Below are positions 47,280 through 56,956 of a DNA stretch of 64,000 bases, piece by piece (position 1 is the first letter of the stretch; each line of letters begins with the position of its first letter). Location: the NCBI RefSeq assembly GCF_900590885.1, contig NZ_UUON01000028.1, forward strand, positions 1 to 64,000, in the 5' to 3' direction. The notes under the pieces were generated by a model. The model did no database searches, was not told where the DNA came from, and saw nothing but the letters and a program-made list of their open reading frames with translations. A program made the translations under genes and the position numbers. The DNA is from Pseudomonas viridiflava. Its GTDB lineage: Bacteria; Pseudomonadota; Gammaproteobacteria; Pseudomonadales; Pseudomonadaceae.

Positions 47280-50114
47280 TTGGACAAGATCCTGATTCGT
47301 GGGGCTAGAACCCACAACCTGAAGAACATCGACCTGACCCTGCCCCGGGACAAACTGATCGTCATCACCGGCTTGTCCGGCTCGGGCAAATCGTCCCTGG
47401 CGTTCGACACGCTGTACGCCGAAGGCCAGCGTCGTTACGTGGAATCGCTGTCGGCCTATGCGCGGCAGTTCCTGTCGATGATGGAAAAACCCGACGTCGA
47501 CACCATTGAAGGCCTGTCGCCGGCGATTTCCATCGAGCAGAAGTCGACCTCCCACAACCCACGCTCCACCGTGGGCACCATTACCGAAATCTACGACTAC
47601 CTGCGCCTGCTGTATGCGCGCGTGGGTATTCCGCGTTGCCCGGACCACGACATTCCACTGGAAGCCCAGACCGTCAGCCAGATGGTCGACCTGGTGCTGG
47701 CCCAGCCGGAAGGCGCCAAGCTGATGTTGCTGGCCCCGGTGATTCGTGAGCGCAAGGGCGAACACCTTTCCGTCTTCGAAGAGCTGCGCGCCCAGGGTTT
47801 CGTGCGCGCACGCATCAACGGCAAGCTGTATGAGCTGGACGAAGCGCCGAAGCTCGACAAGCAGAAGAAGCATTCGATTGATGTGGTGGTCGACCGCTTC
47901 AAAGTACGCGCCGACTTGCAGCAGCGTTTGGCGGAATCGTTCGAGACCGCGCTGAAGCTGGCCGATGGTATCGCCCTGGTCGCACCGATGGATGACGAAC
48001 CGGGCGAAGAAATCATTTTCTCCGCACGTTTTGCTTGCCCGATCTGCGGCCACGCCATCAGCGAGCTGGAACCCAAGCTGTTTTCCTTCAACAACCCTGC
48101 CGGCGCCTGCCCGACCTGTGACGGCCTGGGCGTGAAGCAATTCTTCGACATCAAGCGCCTGGTCAATGGCGACCTGACGCTGGCAGAGGGGGCGATACGC
48201 GGTTGGGACAGGCGTAACGTCTACTACTTCCAGATGCTCGGGTCGTTGGCGTCACACTACAAATTCAGCCTGGAAGTGCCATTCAACGAACTCCCGGCCG
48301 AACAGCAGAAAGTCATCCTGCACGGCAGCGGGTCACAGAACGTCGACTTCAAATACCTGAACGACCGTGGCGATATCGTTAAGCGCTCGCACCCGTTCGA
48401 AGGCATCGTGCCGAACCTGGAGCGCCGCTACCGCGAAACCGAATCGGCGAGCGTACGCGAAGAGCTGGCTAAATTCCTCAGCACCCAACCGTGCCCGGAC
48501 TGCCGCGGCACTCGCCTGCGTCGCGAGGCGCGGCATGTATGGGTCGGTGAGAAAACATTGCCGGCGGTCACCAACCTGCCGATCGGCGATGCTTGTGAAT
48601 ACTTCGGTGTACTCAAGCTGACCGGCCGCCGTGGGGAAATTGCCGACAAGATTCTCAAGGAAATCCGTGAGCGCCTGCAGTTCCTGGTCAATGTCGGCCT
48701 CGACTACCTGTCCCTGGATCGCAGCGCGGATACCTTGTCCGGTGGTGAGGCTCAGCGTATTCGCCTGGCCAGCCAGATTGGTGCCGGCCTGGTGGGCGTG
48801 TTGTACATTCTCGACGAACCGTCGATTGGCTTGCACCAGCGCGATAACGATCGCCTGCTGGGCACGCTGAAACACCTGCGCGATATCGGCAACACGGTGA
48901 TTGTGGTCGAGCACGATGAAGACGCGATTCGACTGGCGGATTATGTCGTCGATATCGGCCCTGGGGCTGGGGTGCATGGCGGGCATATTGTCGCCGAGGG
49001 CACGCCGGCCGAAGTGATGGCTCACCCGGACTCGCTGACCGGCAAGTACCTGTCCGGTCGCGTGAAAATCGAAGTGCCAGCCAAGCGCACGCCGCGTAAC
49101 AAAAAAATGGCGTTGCACCTTAAGGGCGCGCGCGGTAACAACCTGCGCAATGTCGACCTGGAGATTCCGCTGGGCCTGCTGACCTGCGTGACCGGGGTTT
49201 CCGGCTCAGGCAAATCGACGCTGATCAACAACACGCTGTTCCCGTTGAGCGCGACCGCCTTGAACGGCGCAACCACCCTGGAAGCGGCGGCTCACGACAG
49301 CATCAAGGGCCTGGAGCACTTGGACAAGGTGGTCGATATCGACCAAAGCCCGATTGGCCGCACACCACGCTCCAACCCGGCGACCTATACCGGGTTGTTC
49401 ACACCGATTCGTGAGCTGTTCGCCGGCGTGCCGGAGTCCCGCTCGCGCGGCTACGGGCCGGGGCGGTTCTCGTTCAACGTCAAGGGCGGCCGCTGCGAAG
49501 CCTGCCAGGGCGATGGCCTGATCAAAGTGGAGATGCACTTCCTGCCGGACATTTACGTGCCGTGCGATGTGTGCAAGAGCAAGCGTTACAACCGCGAGAC
49601 CCTGGAGATCAAGTACAAGGGCAAGAGCATCCACGAGACCCTGGAGATGACAATCGAGGAAGCTCGAGTGTTCTTCGACGCAGTTCCGGCACTCGCGCGC
49701 AAGCTGCAGACGCTGATGGACGTGGGCCTGTCGTATATCAAGCTGGGGCAGTCGGCGACCACGCTGTCCGGTGGTGAGGCACAGCGGGTCAAGTTGTCCC
49801 GTGAGCTGTCCAAGCGCGATACGGGCAAGACCCTGTATATCCTCGATGAGCCGACCACCGGCCTGCACTTCGCGGATATCCAGCAGTTGCTGGATGTGTT
49901 GCACCGCTTGCGTGACCACGGCAACACCGTAGTGGTGATCGAGCACAACCTGGATGTGATCAAGACCGCCGACTGGCTGGTTGACCTGGGGCCGGAAGGC
50001 GGCTCCAAGGGTGGCCAGATCATTGCAGTGGGCACGCCGGAGCAGGTTTCCGAGATGCCTCAGTCCCACACCGGTTATTACTTGAAACCGTTGCTGGAAC
50101 GCGATAGGGCCTGA
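47280..50114 (+). CDS. uvrA: Excinuclease ABC subunit A
   Basis: 944 aa from TTG 47280, chosen because it yields the canonical N-terminus (MDKILIRGARTHNLKNIDL) and the usual UvrA length; no ATG fits. UvrA recognises bulky DNA damage and loads UvrB. Two ABC modules are visible: Walker A GLSGSGKSSLAFDTLY and GVSGSGKSTLINNTLF, signatures LSGGEAQRIRLASQIG and LSGGEAQRVKLSRELS, plus zinc ribbons with CPICGH...CPTCDGLG and CEACQGDG...CDVCKSKR. GAGG is the Shine-Dalgarno. A strong terminator follows, and a LexA-like box lies upstream. Confidence 0.97.
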   Translation: MDKILIRGARTHNLKNIDLTLPRDKLIVITGLSGSGKSSLAFDTLYAEGQRRYVESLSAYARQFLSMMEKPDVDTIEGLSPAISIEQKSTSHNPRSTVGTITEIYDYLRLLYARVGIPRCPDHDIPLEAQTVSQMVDLVLAQPEGAKLMLLAPVIRERKGEHLSVFEELRAQGFVRARINGKLYELDEAPKLDKQKKHSIDVVVDRFKVRADLQQRLAESFETALKLADGIALVAPMDDEPGEEIIFSARFACPICGHAISELEPKLFSFNNPAGACPTCDGLGVKQFFDIKRLVNGDLTLAEGAIRGWDRRNVYYFQMLGSLASHYKFSLEVPFNELPAEQQKVILHGSGSQNVDFKYLNDRGDIVKRSHPFEGIVPNLERRYRETESASVREELAKFLSTQPCPDCRGTRLRREARHVWVGEKTLPAVTNLPIGDACEYFGVLKLTGRRGEIADKILKEIRERLQFLVNVGLDYLSLDRSADTLSGGEAQRIRLASQIGAGLVGVLYILDEPSIGLHQRDNDRLLGTLKHLRDIGNTVIVVEHDEDAIRLADYVVDIGPGAGVHGGHIVAEGTPAEVMAHPDSLTGKYLSGRVKIEVPAKRTPRNKKMALHLKGARGNNLRNVDLEIPLGLLTCVTGVSGSGKSTLINNTLFPLSATALNGATTLEAAAHDSIKGLEHLDKVVDIDQSPIGRTPRSNPATYTGLFTPIRELFAGVPESRSRGYGPGRFSFNVKGGRCEACQGDGLIKVEMHFLPDIYVPCDVCKSKRYNRETLEIKYKGKSIHETLEMTIEEARVFFDAVPALARKLQTLMDVGLSYIKLGQSATTLSGGEAQRVKLSRELSKRDTGKTLYILDEPTTGLHFADIQQLLDVLHRLRDHGNTVVVIEHNLDVIKTADWLVDLGPEGGSKGGQIIAVGTPEQVSEMPQSHTGYYLKPLLERDRA

Positions 50115-50130
50115 TTTATCGGGCCCAATA

Positions 50131-50168
50131 AAAAGCCCCTGTCACTTCATCAGTGACAGGGGCTTTTT
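50131..50168. terminator. Bidirectional terminator between uvrA and the ferritin gene
   Basis: AAAGCCCCTGTCACT (50131-50145) pairs perfectly over 15 bp with AGTGACAGGGGCTTT (50151-50165) around a TCATC loop; T run on the right and A run on the left serve both convergent genes. Confidence 0.95.
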
Positions 50169-50179
50169 TGTAGCCGGTG

Positions 50180-50644
50180 TCAGAACTGCGATTGCAGGTA
50201 GTTTTCCAGGCCAATCAGCTTGATCAGGCCCAACTGCTTTTCCAGCCAGTAGGTGTGATCTTCTTCAGTGTCGTTCAACTGCACACGCAGGATTTCACGG
50301 GTCACAAAGTCGCTGTGCTGCTCGCACAGCTCAATGCCCTTGCAGAGCGCGGCACGGACCTTGTACTCGAGGCGAAGATCGGCTGCGAGCATGTCAGGCA
50401 CCGTGGTGCCCACATCCAGGTCGTCGGGACGCATACGTGGCGTGCCTTCGAGCATCAGGATACGGCGCATCAGCGCGTCGGCGTGCTGTGCCTCTTCTTC
50501 CATTTCGTGGTTGATACGTTCGTAAAGCTCGGTAAAGCCCCAGTCTTCGTACATGCGCGAATGGATGAAATATTGGTCACGAGCTGCCAGTTCGCCCGTC
50601 AGCAACGTGTTGAGGTAATCGATTACGTCGGGGTGACCTTGCAT
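50180..50644 (-). CDS. bfrA: Ferritin-like protein of the bacterioferritin family, FtnA-type
   Basis: 154 aa from ATG 50644 (GGGAG ahead). A four-helix bundle with ferroxidase ligands Glu18, Glu51, His54, Glu93, and Glu/His in DTEEDHTYWL, equivalent to those of Bfr. The protein resembles P. aeruginosa PA4235, which was shown to be a haem-free ferritin (FtnA). The haem-binding Met52 of true bacterioferritins is replaced by Ala52 here (EEEAQHAD), in agreement. It stores iron and lies between uvrA and katA, the same order as in P. aeruginosa. Confidence 0.93.
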   Translation of the reverse strand: MQGHPDVIDYLNTLLTGELAARDQYFIHSRMYEDWGFTELYERINHEMEEEAQHADALMRRILMLEGTPRMRPDDLDVGTTVPDMLAADLRLEYKVRAALCKGIELCEQHSDFVTREILRVQLNDTEEDHTYWLEKQLGLIKLIGLENYLQSQF

Positions 50645-50755
50645 CGCCCTACATCTCCCTGCTTGAAAGTCTGTAGTTTGAACCATGATGACTCGGAGGT
50701 CACGAGACCAACGGCAGAAAAGTGAAGATTTCCTGAGAAAAGTAGCTGAAATAAC

Positions 50756-50782
50756 GCAAAAACCGCCCAAATGAGGGCGGTT
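50756..50782 (-). terminator. Terminator of katA
   Basis: AACCGCCC (50761-50768) pairs with GGGCGGTT (50775-50782); on the minus strand TTTTTGCG follows. It lies just past the katA stop. Confidence 0.85.
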
Positions 50783-50799
50783 CTGCTTATCGTTTAGAG

Positions 50800-52248
50800 T
50801 TAGTTAAGCGATACACCCAGTGCCTTTGCGATTGCGTCTCCATAAGCCGGGTCGGCCTTGTAGAAGTGCTGCAATTGGCGCTGAACCACATCACTGGAAA
50901 CACCGGCCATTGCACCGGCAATGTTATTGGTGAGCAGCGCTTTCTGCTCATCGTTCATCAAGCGGAACAGCGCACCGGCGTGGCTGTAGTAATCGGTGTC
51001 TTCGCGGTGGTCGTAACGATCCGCCGCACCGCTCAAGGCCAGGGCAGGCTCAGCGTATTGAGGCGCTTGCTTCGGCGCATCGCTGTAGCTGTTCGGCTCG
51101 TAGTTGGGCGCCGCGCCACCATTGCTGCCGAATGCCATCGAACCATCACGCTGGTAGCTGTTGACCGGGTTGCGTGGCGCGTTCACCGGCAGTTGCTGGT
51201 GATTGGTGCCAACACGGTAGCGGTGCGCATCGGCATAAGCGAACACACGGCCTTGCAGCATACGGTCCGGGGAAAGGCCAACACCTGGAACCATGTTGCT
51301 TGGGCCGAAAGCCGCCTGTTCCACTTCAGCGAAATAGTTCTGCGGGTTGCGGTTCAGTTCCAGCTCGCCGACCTCGATCAACGGGAATTCTTTTTGCGAC
51401 CAGGTTTTGGTCACATCAAAAGGGTTCTCGTAGTGAGCGTTGGCCTGGGCCTCGGTCATGATCTGGATGCACACACGCCATTTCGGGAAATCACCGCGCT
51501 CGATCGCACCAAACAGGTCGCGCTGGGCGTAATCAGGATCGGTACCGGCCAGGCGTGCAGCCTCGGCTGGTGCCAGGTTCTTGATGCCTTGCTTGGTCTT
51601 GTAGTGCCACTTAACCCAGTGACGCTCGCCATTGGCGTTAATCAGGCTGTAGGTGTGGCTGCCGAAGCCGTGCATGTGACGGTAGCCATCGGGAATGCCG
51701 CGGTCCGAAAACAGGATGGTGACCTGGTGCAGCGCCTCTGGAGAGTGCGACCAGAAGTCCCACATCATCTGCGCACTTTTCAGATTGCTTTGCGGCAGGC
51801 GTTTTTGGGTGTGGATAAAGTCGGGAAACTTCAACGGATCGCGGATAAAGAACACGGGAGTGTTGTTACCGACGATGTCCCAGTTACCTTCTTCGGTGTA
51901 GAACTTCAGGGCGAAACCGCGGGGGTCGCGCTCGGTGTCCGCTGAGCCACGCTCACCGCCCACCGTGGAGAACCGCAGGAAGGTTGGGGTTTGCTTACCG
52001 ATCGACTCGAAGAGCTTGGCACTGGTGTACTTGGTAATGTCCTGAGTGACGGTGAACGTACCGAACGCACCCGACCCCTTGGCGTGCACACGACGCTCAG
52101 GGATGTTTTCACGGTTGAAGTGAGCAAGCTTCTCGATCAGGTGAAAATCGTCGAGGAGCAGCGGGCCACGTGGGCCGGCGGAACGGGAATTCTGGTTATC
52201 CGCAACGGGAGCACCGCTGGCGGTGGTAAGGATTTTATTCTGGCTCAT
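50800..52248 (-). CDS. katA: Catalase (clade of small-subunit haem catalases)
   Basis: 482 aa from ATG 52248 (GAGG ahead; a TTG two codons upstream is less likely). Decomposes H2O2. Visible: catalytic His55 in IPERRVHAKGSG, Asn128 in WDIVGNNTPVFFIRDP, and the haem-ligand Tyr338 in RVFAYADAHRYRVG. Length and lack of a C-terminal flavodoxin-like domain make it a small-subunit catalase. Located next to the ferritin gene, tying peroxide defence and iron storage. A dyad lies in the promoter region. Confidence 0.96.
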   Translation of the reverse strand: MSQNKILTTASGAPVADNQNSRSAGPRGPLLLDDFHLIEKLAHFNRENIPERRVHAKGSGAFGTFTVTQDITKYTSAKLFESIGKQTPTFLRFSTVGGERGSADTERDPRGFALKFYTEEGNWDIVGNNTPVFFIRDPLKFPDFIHTQKRLPQSNLKSAQMMWDFWSHSPEALHQVTILFSDRGIPDGYRHMHGFGSHTYSLINANGERHWVKWHYKTKQGIKNLAPAEAARLAGTDPDYAQRDLFGAIERGDFPKWRVCIQIMTEAQANAHYENPFDVTKTWSQKEFPLIEVGELELNRNPQNYFAEVEQAAFGPSNMVPGVGLSPDRMLQGRVFAYADAHRYRVGTNHQQLPVNAPRNPVNSYQRDGSMAFGSNGGAAPNYEPNSYSDAPKQAPQYAEPALALSGAADRYDHREDTDYYSHAGALFRLMNDEQKALLTNNIAGAMAGVSSDVVQRQLQHFYKADPAYGDAIAKALGVSLN

Positions 52249-52322
52249 GCGCAATTTCCTCAGGTCGGGCTTGGAACTGCCGGCTAATCGGCTTGGGGGG
52301 ATTATTGACCATCAACATGACA

Positions 52323-52346
52323 CCTACAAATTCATTAAATTGTAGG
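52323..52346 (-). promoter_or_regulatory. Dyad in the katA promoter region
   Basis: CCTACAA (52323-52329) and TTGTAGG (52340-52346), perfect inverted 7-mers 10 bases apart, in the AT-rich leader about 75-100 bases upstream of katA. It could bind a peroxide or iron regulator. The neighbouring ATAG-N7-CTAC (52352-52366) resembles only half of an OxyR site. Confidence 0.35.
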
Positions 52347-52440
52347 CATCAATAGAAAATAACTACCAACAACCCCAACGCCCATAGTGCCGAGCGCCAC
52401 CTGTGGAAGCTTGTACAAATCGCGCTTTTATTACGCGCAC

Positions 52441-52465
52441 AAAAAACCGGGCACTAGGCCCGGTT
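52441..52465 (-). terminator. Terminator of the alpha operon (after rplQ)
   Basis: AACCGGGC (52445-52452) pairs with GCCCGGTT (52458-52465) and, on the minus strand, is followed by TTTTTT-G. It ends the rpsM-rplQ transcript. Confidence 0.9.
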
Positions 52466-52485
52466 CTTCGTTACAGCTTGTCGTC

Positions 52486-52872
52486 TTACTCGGCGCTTAC
52501 AGCTTCGCCGGCAGTAGCACGATCAACCAACTCGACGTACGCCATAGGCGCGTTGTCGCCAGTGCGGAAGCCGCACTTGAGGATGCGCAGGTAGCCACCC
52601 TCACGGGTAGCGTAACGCTTGCCCAGGTCGTTGAAGAGCTTACCAACGATAGCTTTCGAACGAGTACGGTCGAAAACCAAACGGCGGTTAGCCAGGCTGT
52701 CTGTCTTGGCCAAAGTGATCAGCGGCTCAGCAACGCGACGCAGTTCTTTAGCTTTCGGCAGTGTAGTTTTGATCAGCTCGTGCTCGAACAGCGACACCGC
52801 CATGTTTTGAAACATGGCCTTGCGGTGCGAGCTGGTACGGCTCAGGTGACGACCACTTTTACGATGACGCAT
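52486..52872 (-). CDS. rplQ: 50S ribosomal protein L17
   Basis: 128 aa, with MRHRKSGRHLSRTSSHRKAM at the start, the L17 signature. It binds 23S rRNA near the peptide exit. Last gene of the alpha operon (rpsM, rpsK, rpsD, rpoA, rplQ). Followed by a strong terminator. Confidence 0.98.
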   Translation of the reverse strand: MRHRKSGRHLSRTSSHRKAMFQNMAVSLFEHELIKTTLPKAKELRRVAEPLITLAKTDSLANRRLVFDRTRSKAIVGKLFNDLGKRYATREGGYLRILKCGFRTGDNAPMAYVELVDRATAGEAVSAE

Positions 52873-52913
52873 GGTTCATTCCTTACCAAACTCACGTTCG
52901 GTGATTACGACGA

Positions 52914-53915
52914 TCAGGCAGTCGCCTTGTCGTCCTTCTTAAGACTTGCAGGCGGCCAGTTGTCGAGGCGCATGCCGAGGGACAGACCGCGGGAGGCCAG
53001 AACGTCCTTGATTTCAGTCAAGGATTTCTTGCCCAGGTTCGGAGTCTTCAACAGTTCTACTTCGGTACGCTGAATCAGGTCGCCGATGTAGTAAATGTTT
53101 TCCGCCTTAAGGCAGTTAGCCGAACGTACAGTCAGTTCCAGATCGTCAACCGGGCGAAGCAGGATCGGATCGATCTCGTCTTCCTGCTCGATTACCACTG
53201 GTTCGCTGTCACCTTTGAGGTCGACGAACGCAGCCAACTGCTGTTGCAGAATGGTTGCAGCGCGGCGGATAGCCTCTTCAGGATCCAGAGTACCGTTGGT
53301 TTCCAGATCAATAACCAGCTTGTCCAGGTTAGTACGCTGCTCGACACGGGCGTTTTCCACCACGTATGCGATACGGCGAACCGGGCTGAACGAAGAGTCA
53401 AGCTGCAAGCGACCAATGCTGCGGCTTTCGTCTTCATCGCTCTGACGCGAGTCGGCTGGTTCATAACCACGACCACGAGCTACGGTGAGCTTCATGTTCA
53501 GGGCGCCGTTAGACGCCAGGTTAGCGATTACGTGATCGGGATTAACGATCTCGACATCATGATCCAGCTGAATATCGGCAGCGGTAACCACCCCCGAACC
53601 CTTCTTCGACAAGGTCAGCGTAACTTCGTCACGACCGTGCAGCTTGATGGCCAGACCTTTAAGGTTCAACAGGATTTCAATTACGTCTTCCTGTACACCT
53701 TCGATGGCGCTGTACTCGTGGAGCACACCGTCAATCTCGGCCTCGACTACTGCGCAGCCGGGCATTGAGGACAACAGGATGCGTCGCAGCGCGTTGCCCA
53801 GGGTGTGGCCAAAACCACGCTCGAGAGGCTCGAGAGTGATCTTGGCGCGGGTTGGACTGACAACCTGCACATCAATGTGGCGGGGTGTCAGGAACTCATT
53901 TACCGAAATCTGCAT
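52914..53915 (-). CDS. rpoA: RNA polymerase alpha subunit
   Basis: 333 aa. The N-terminal domain (RITLEPLERGFGHTLGNALRRILLSSMPG-type segment, seen as TLEPLERGFGHTLGNALRRI) dimerises to start core assembly, and the C-terminal domain (residues ~250-320; LTVRSANCLKAENIYYIGDL and LNLGKKSLTEIKDVL-like sequence) binds UP elements and activators. Coded between rpsD and rplQ in the alpha operon. Confidence 0.98.
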   Translation of the reverse strand: MQISVNEFLTPRHIDVQVVSPTRAKITLEPLERGFGHTLGNALRRILLSSMPGCAVVEAEIDGVLHEYSAIEGVQEDVIEILLNLKGLAIKLHGRDEVTLTLSKKGSGVVTAADIQLDHDVEIVNPDHVIANLASNGALNMKLTVARGRGYEPADSRQSDEDESRSIGRLQLDSSFSPVRRIAYVVENARVEQRTNLDKLVIDLETNGTLDPEEAIRRAATILQQQLAAFVDLKGDSEPVVIEQEDEIDPILLRPVDDLELTVRSANCLKAENIYYIGDLIQRTEVELLKTPNLGKKSLTEIKDVLASRGLSLGMRLDNWPPASLKKDDKATA

Positions 53916-53937
53916 GGATGCACCTATTTTCTAGCCC

Positions 53938-54558
53938 TTACTTGGAGTAGAGCTCGACAATCAGGCTTTCGTTGATGTCGGCGGACAGATCACTGCGAGC
54001 AGGAACGTTCTTGAAAACGCCCGACTTCTTCTCAGTGTCTACTTCTACCCATTCTACGCGGCCACGTTGGGCACACAGATCGAGAGCTTGGACAATGCGA
54101 AGTTGGTTTTTTGCTTTCTCGCGAACTGCGACCACGTCACCAGCACGAACCTGGTAGGACGGAACGTTTACGGTCTGACCGTTAACGCTGATCGATTTGT
54201 GCGATACCAGCTGACGGGATTCGGCACGAGTAGAACCAAAGCCCATACGGTATACAACGTTGTCCAGACGGCATTCGAGCAGTTGCAGCAGGTTTTCACC
54301 GGTTGCACCTTTCTTGCCAGCAGCTTCTTTGTAGTAGCCGCTGAACTGACGCTCGAGAACGCCGTAGATACGACGGACCTTCTGCTTTTCACGCAGTTGG
54401 GTGCCGTAATCGGACTGGCGACCGCGGCGTTGGCCGTGGATACCAGGTGCTGCTTCAATGTTGCACTTCGATTCGATCGCGCGCACGCCGCTCTTCAGGA
54501 AGAGATCGGTGCCTTCGCGACGAGCGAGTTTGCATTTTGGACCAATGTAACGAGCCAT
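53938..54558 (-). CDS. rpsD: 30S ribosomal protein S4
   Basis: 206 aa. Starts MARYIGPKCKLARREGTDLF and carries the S4 RNA-binding domain (VYRMGFGSTRAESRQLVSHK). It nucleates 30S assembly and in many bacteria represses the alpha operon by binding its mRNA. Length matches the family. Confidence 0.98.
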   Translation of the reverse strand: MARYIGPKCKLARREGTDLFLKSGVRAIESKCNIEAAPGIHGQRRGRQSDYGTQLREKQKVRRIYGVLERQFSGYYKEAAGKKGATGENLLQLLECRLDNVVYRMGFGSTRAESRQLVSHKSISVNGQTVNVPSYQVRAGDVVAVREKAKNQLRIVQALDLCAQRGRVEWVEVDTEKKSGVFKNVPARSDLSADINESLIVELYSK

Positions 54559-54576
54559 TCTTTACAATCTCCTGGA

Positions 54577-54966
54577 TTACACGCGGCGCTTCTTCGGCGG
54601 ACGGCACCCGTTGTGCGGGATTGGCGTCACGTCGGTGATGCTGGCGATCTTATAGCCACAGCCGTTCAAAGCACGGACAGCAGACTCACGACCTGGACCT
54701 GGACCCTTGACGTTAACGTCGAGGTTTTTCAGGCCGTATTCCAGCGCAGCTTGACCAGCACGTTCAGCAGCTACTTGAGCAGCAAACGGGGTGGACTTGC
54801 GGGAACCGCGGAAACCCGAACCACCGGAGGTAGCCCAAGAAAGCGCGTTACCTTGACGGTCGGTGATGGTCACGATTGTGTTGTTAAAAGATGCATGGAT
54901 GTGGGCGATGCCATCAACCACTGTCTTTTTAACTTTTTTACGAGGACGAGCAGCAGGTTTTGCCAT
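54577..54966 (-). CDS. rpsK: 30S ribosomal protein S11
   Basis: 129 aa, with the S11 segments HIHASFNNTIVTITDRQGNA and SVTVVPHNGCRPPKKRRV-type C-terminus (DVTPIPHNGCRPPKKRRV). Located in the platform of the 30S subunit. In the alpha operon. Confidence 0.98.
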   Translation of the reverse strand: MAKPAARPRKKVKKTVVDGIAHIHASFNNTIVTITDRQGNALSWATSGGSGFRGSRKSTPFAAQVAAERAGQAALEYGLKNLDVNVKGPGPGRESAVRALNGCGYKIASITDVTPIPHNGCRPPKKRRV

Positions 54967-54996
54967 GATAATTTTCCTGTCGATTCGCTGGGGCGA

Positions 54997-55353
54997 TTAC
55001 TTGCGGATCGGCTTACGCGGACCTTTACGGGTACGCGCGTTAGTCTTGGTACGCTGACCGCGTACTGGAAGACCACGACGATGACGCAGACCGCGATAGC
55101 AACCGAGGTCCATCAAACGCTTGATTTTCATGTTGATTTCGCGACGCAGATCACCTTCAGTGGTGAACTTCGCGACTTCGCCACGCAGCTGTTCAATCTG
55201 CTCGTCGCTCAGATCCTTGATCTTAGCGGCTGGGTTTACCCCAGCAACTGCGCAAATTTTCTGCGCAGTAGTGCGACCAACACCATAGATGTAGGTCAGC
55301 GAGATAACAGTGTGCTTGTTATCTGGAATGTTAACGCCTGCAATACGGGCCAT
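54997..55353 (-). CDS. rpsM: 30S ribosomal protein S13
   Basis: 118 aa. MARIAGVNIPDNKHTVISLT and the C-terminal RGLPVRGQRTKTNARTRKGP are diagnostic. It contacts tRNA and the 50S subunit. First gene of the alpha operon; a terminator-like hairpin separates it from rpmJ. Confidence 0.98.
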   Translation of the reverse strand: MARIAGVNIPDNKHTVISLTYIYGVGRTTAQKICAVAGVNPAAKIKDLSDEQIEQLRGEVAKFTTEGDLRREINMKIKRLMDLGCYRGLRHRRGLPVRGQRTKTNARTRKGPRKPIRK

Positions 55354-55441
55354 TCAGTGGGACTCCAATTGACAGCTACCTACGCCCCGGAAGCCAAGAA
55401 ATAGGGCGCGAGATAATATCGCTGTAATAACAAATAATCAA

Positions 55442-55465
55442 CCCGGCAGCGCACTAGCTGCCGGG
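55442..55465 (-). terminator. Hairpin between rpmJ and rpsM
   Basis: CCCGGCAGC (55442-55450) pairs with GCTGCCGGG (55457-55465); on the minus strand TTGATTATTTG follows. It probably ends the spc operon ahead of the alpha operon, with only a weak T run. Confidence 0.65.
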
Positions 55466-55482
55466 CTTCAAGCGGATCACAC

Positions 55483-55599
55483 TCAGCCTTGGCGCTGTTT
55501 GTGACGCGGTTCCGCGCTGCAAATTACTCGAACAACACCTTCGCGGCGAATAATCTTGCAGTTACGGCACAGCTTTTTCACCGATGCACGAACTTTCAT
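55483..55599 (-). CDS. rpmJ: 50S ribosomal protein L36
   Basis: 38 aa ([20 protein letters not shown], ending HKQRQG). Cysteine pair CRNC plus a later Cys and His form the zinc-binding version of L36. It lies directly after secY, as usual. Confidence 0.96.
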
Positions 55600-55627
55600 C
55601 ACCAACTCCTCGAACCTTATGGGGTAC

Positions 55628-56956
55628 TCAGCGCAACATGCCGCTGCCGTAGCCCTTCAGGTTGGCTTTCTTCATCAGGGATTCGTACTGGTGCGAAACG
55701 AGGTGCGATTGTACTTGGGACATGAAGTCCATCACAACCACGACCACGATCAGCAACGAGGTCCCGCCAAGGTAGAACGGAACGTTTGCTGCAACCACCA
55801 GGAACTGGGGCAACAAGCACACGGCCGTCATATATAGAGCACCGAACAGGGTCAAACGAGTCAGAACGCCATCAATGTAGCGTGCAGACTGCTCACCTGG
55901 ACGGATGCCCGGAATAAAGGCACCGGACTTCTTCAGGTTTTCCGCTACGTCTTTCGGATTGAACATCAACGCCGTATAGAAGAAGCAGAAGAAAATAATC
56001 CCTGCACTAAACAGCAGAATATTCAACGGCTGACCAGGAGCGATCGACTGAGAGAGGTCCTGCAGCCAGCCCATATTTTCAGACTGACCAAACCAGGTAC
56101 CCAACGAAGCCGGAAACAGCAAAATGCTGCTCGCGAAAATTGCCGGAATAACACCGGCCATATTCACTTTCAGCGGCAAGTGGCTGGTCTGCGCAGCAAA
56201 AACCTTACGGCCCTGCTGACGCTTGGCGTAGTGAACAGCAATACGACGCTGGCCACGCTCAATGAACACCACAAAACCGATAATCGCTACTGCCAGCAAA
56301 CCGATGGCAACCAGGGCAAAGATATTGATATCACCCTGACGTGCAGACTCGAAAGACTGCCCAATTGCTCTCGGAAGACCGGCGACGATACCTGCGAAAA
56401 TCAACATCGAGATACCGTTACCAACACCACGTTCAGTAATCTGCTCACCCAGCCACATCATGAACATCGCACCAGCCACAAAAGTGGATACCGCGACGAA
56501 ATGGAAGCCAAAGTCACCAGTGAACGCAACGCCCTGCCCTGCCAGGCCAACGGACATGCCGATAGCTTGAACCAGAGCGAGGACGACAGTGCCGTAGCGG
56601 GTGTACTGGCTAATCTTGCGACGGCCAGCTTCACCTTCCTTCTTCAACTGCTCCAGCTGCGGGCTGACGGCGGTCATCAGTTGCATGATGATCGATGCCG
56701 AAATGTACGGCATGATCCCCAGTGCAAAGATGCTCATCCGTTCCAGCGCGCCGCCGGAAAACATGTTGAACAAGCTAAGAATGGTCCCCTCATTCTGTCG
56801 AAACAGGTCTGCGAGTCGGTCCGGGTTGATACCTGGAACCGGGATGTGTGCGCCTATTCGGTAGACGATAATCGCCAGGAACAGAAAACGCAGACGAGCC
56901 CAAAGTTCAGACATACCGCCTTTGCCGAGCGCTGAGAGAGCACCTTGCTTAGCCAT
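55628..56956 (-). CDS. secY: Protein translocase subunit SecY
   Basis: 442 aa with ten membrane helices; the core of the SecYEG channel. Seen: [54 protein letters not shown] and [20 protein letters not shown]. It follows rplO without a gap (rplO stop abuts its ATG) in the spc operon and precedes rpmJ. Confidence 0.98.

Noticed and set aside
52352..52366. Full OxyR binding site at katA
   Set aside because: Only one ATAG-N7-CTAC unit is present; the other three quarter-sites at 11-base spacing are missing.
54067..55404. 445-codon plus-strand ORF across rpsD, rpsK and rpsM
   Set aside because: It is antisense to three ribosomal protein genes with intact signatures.
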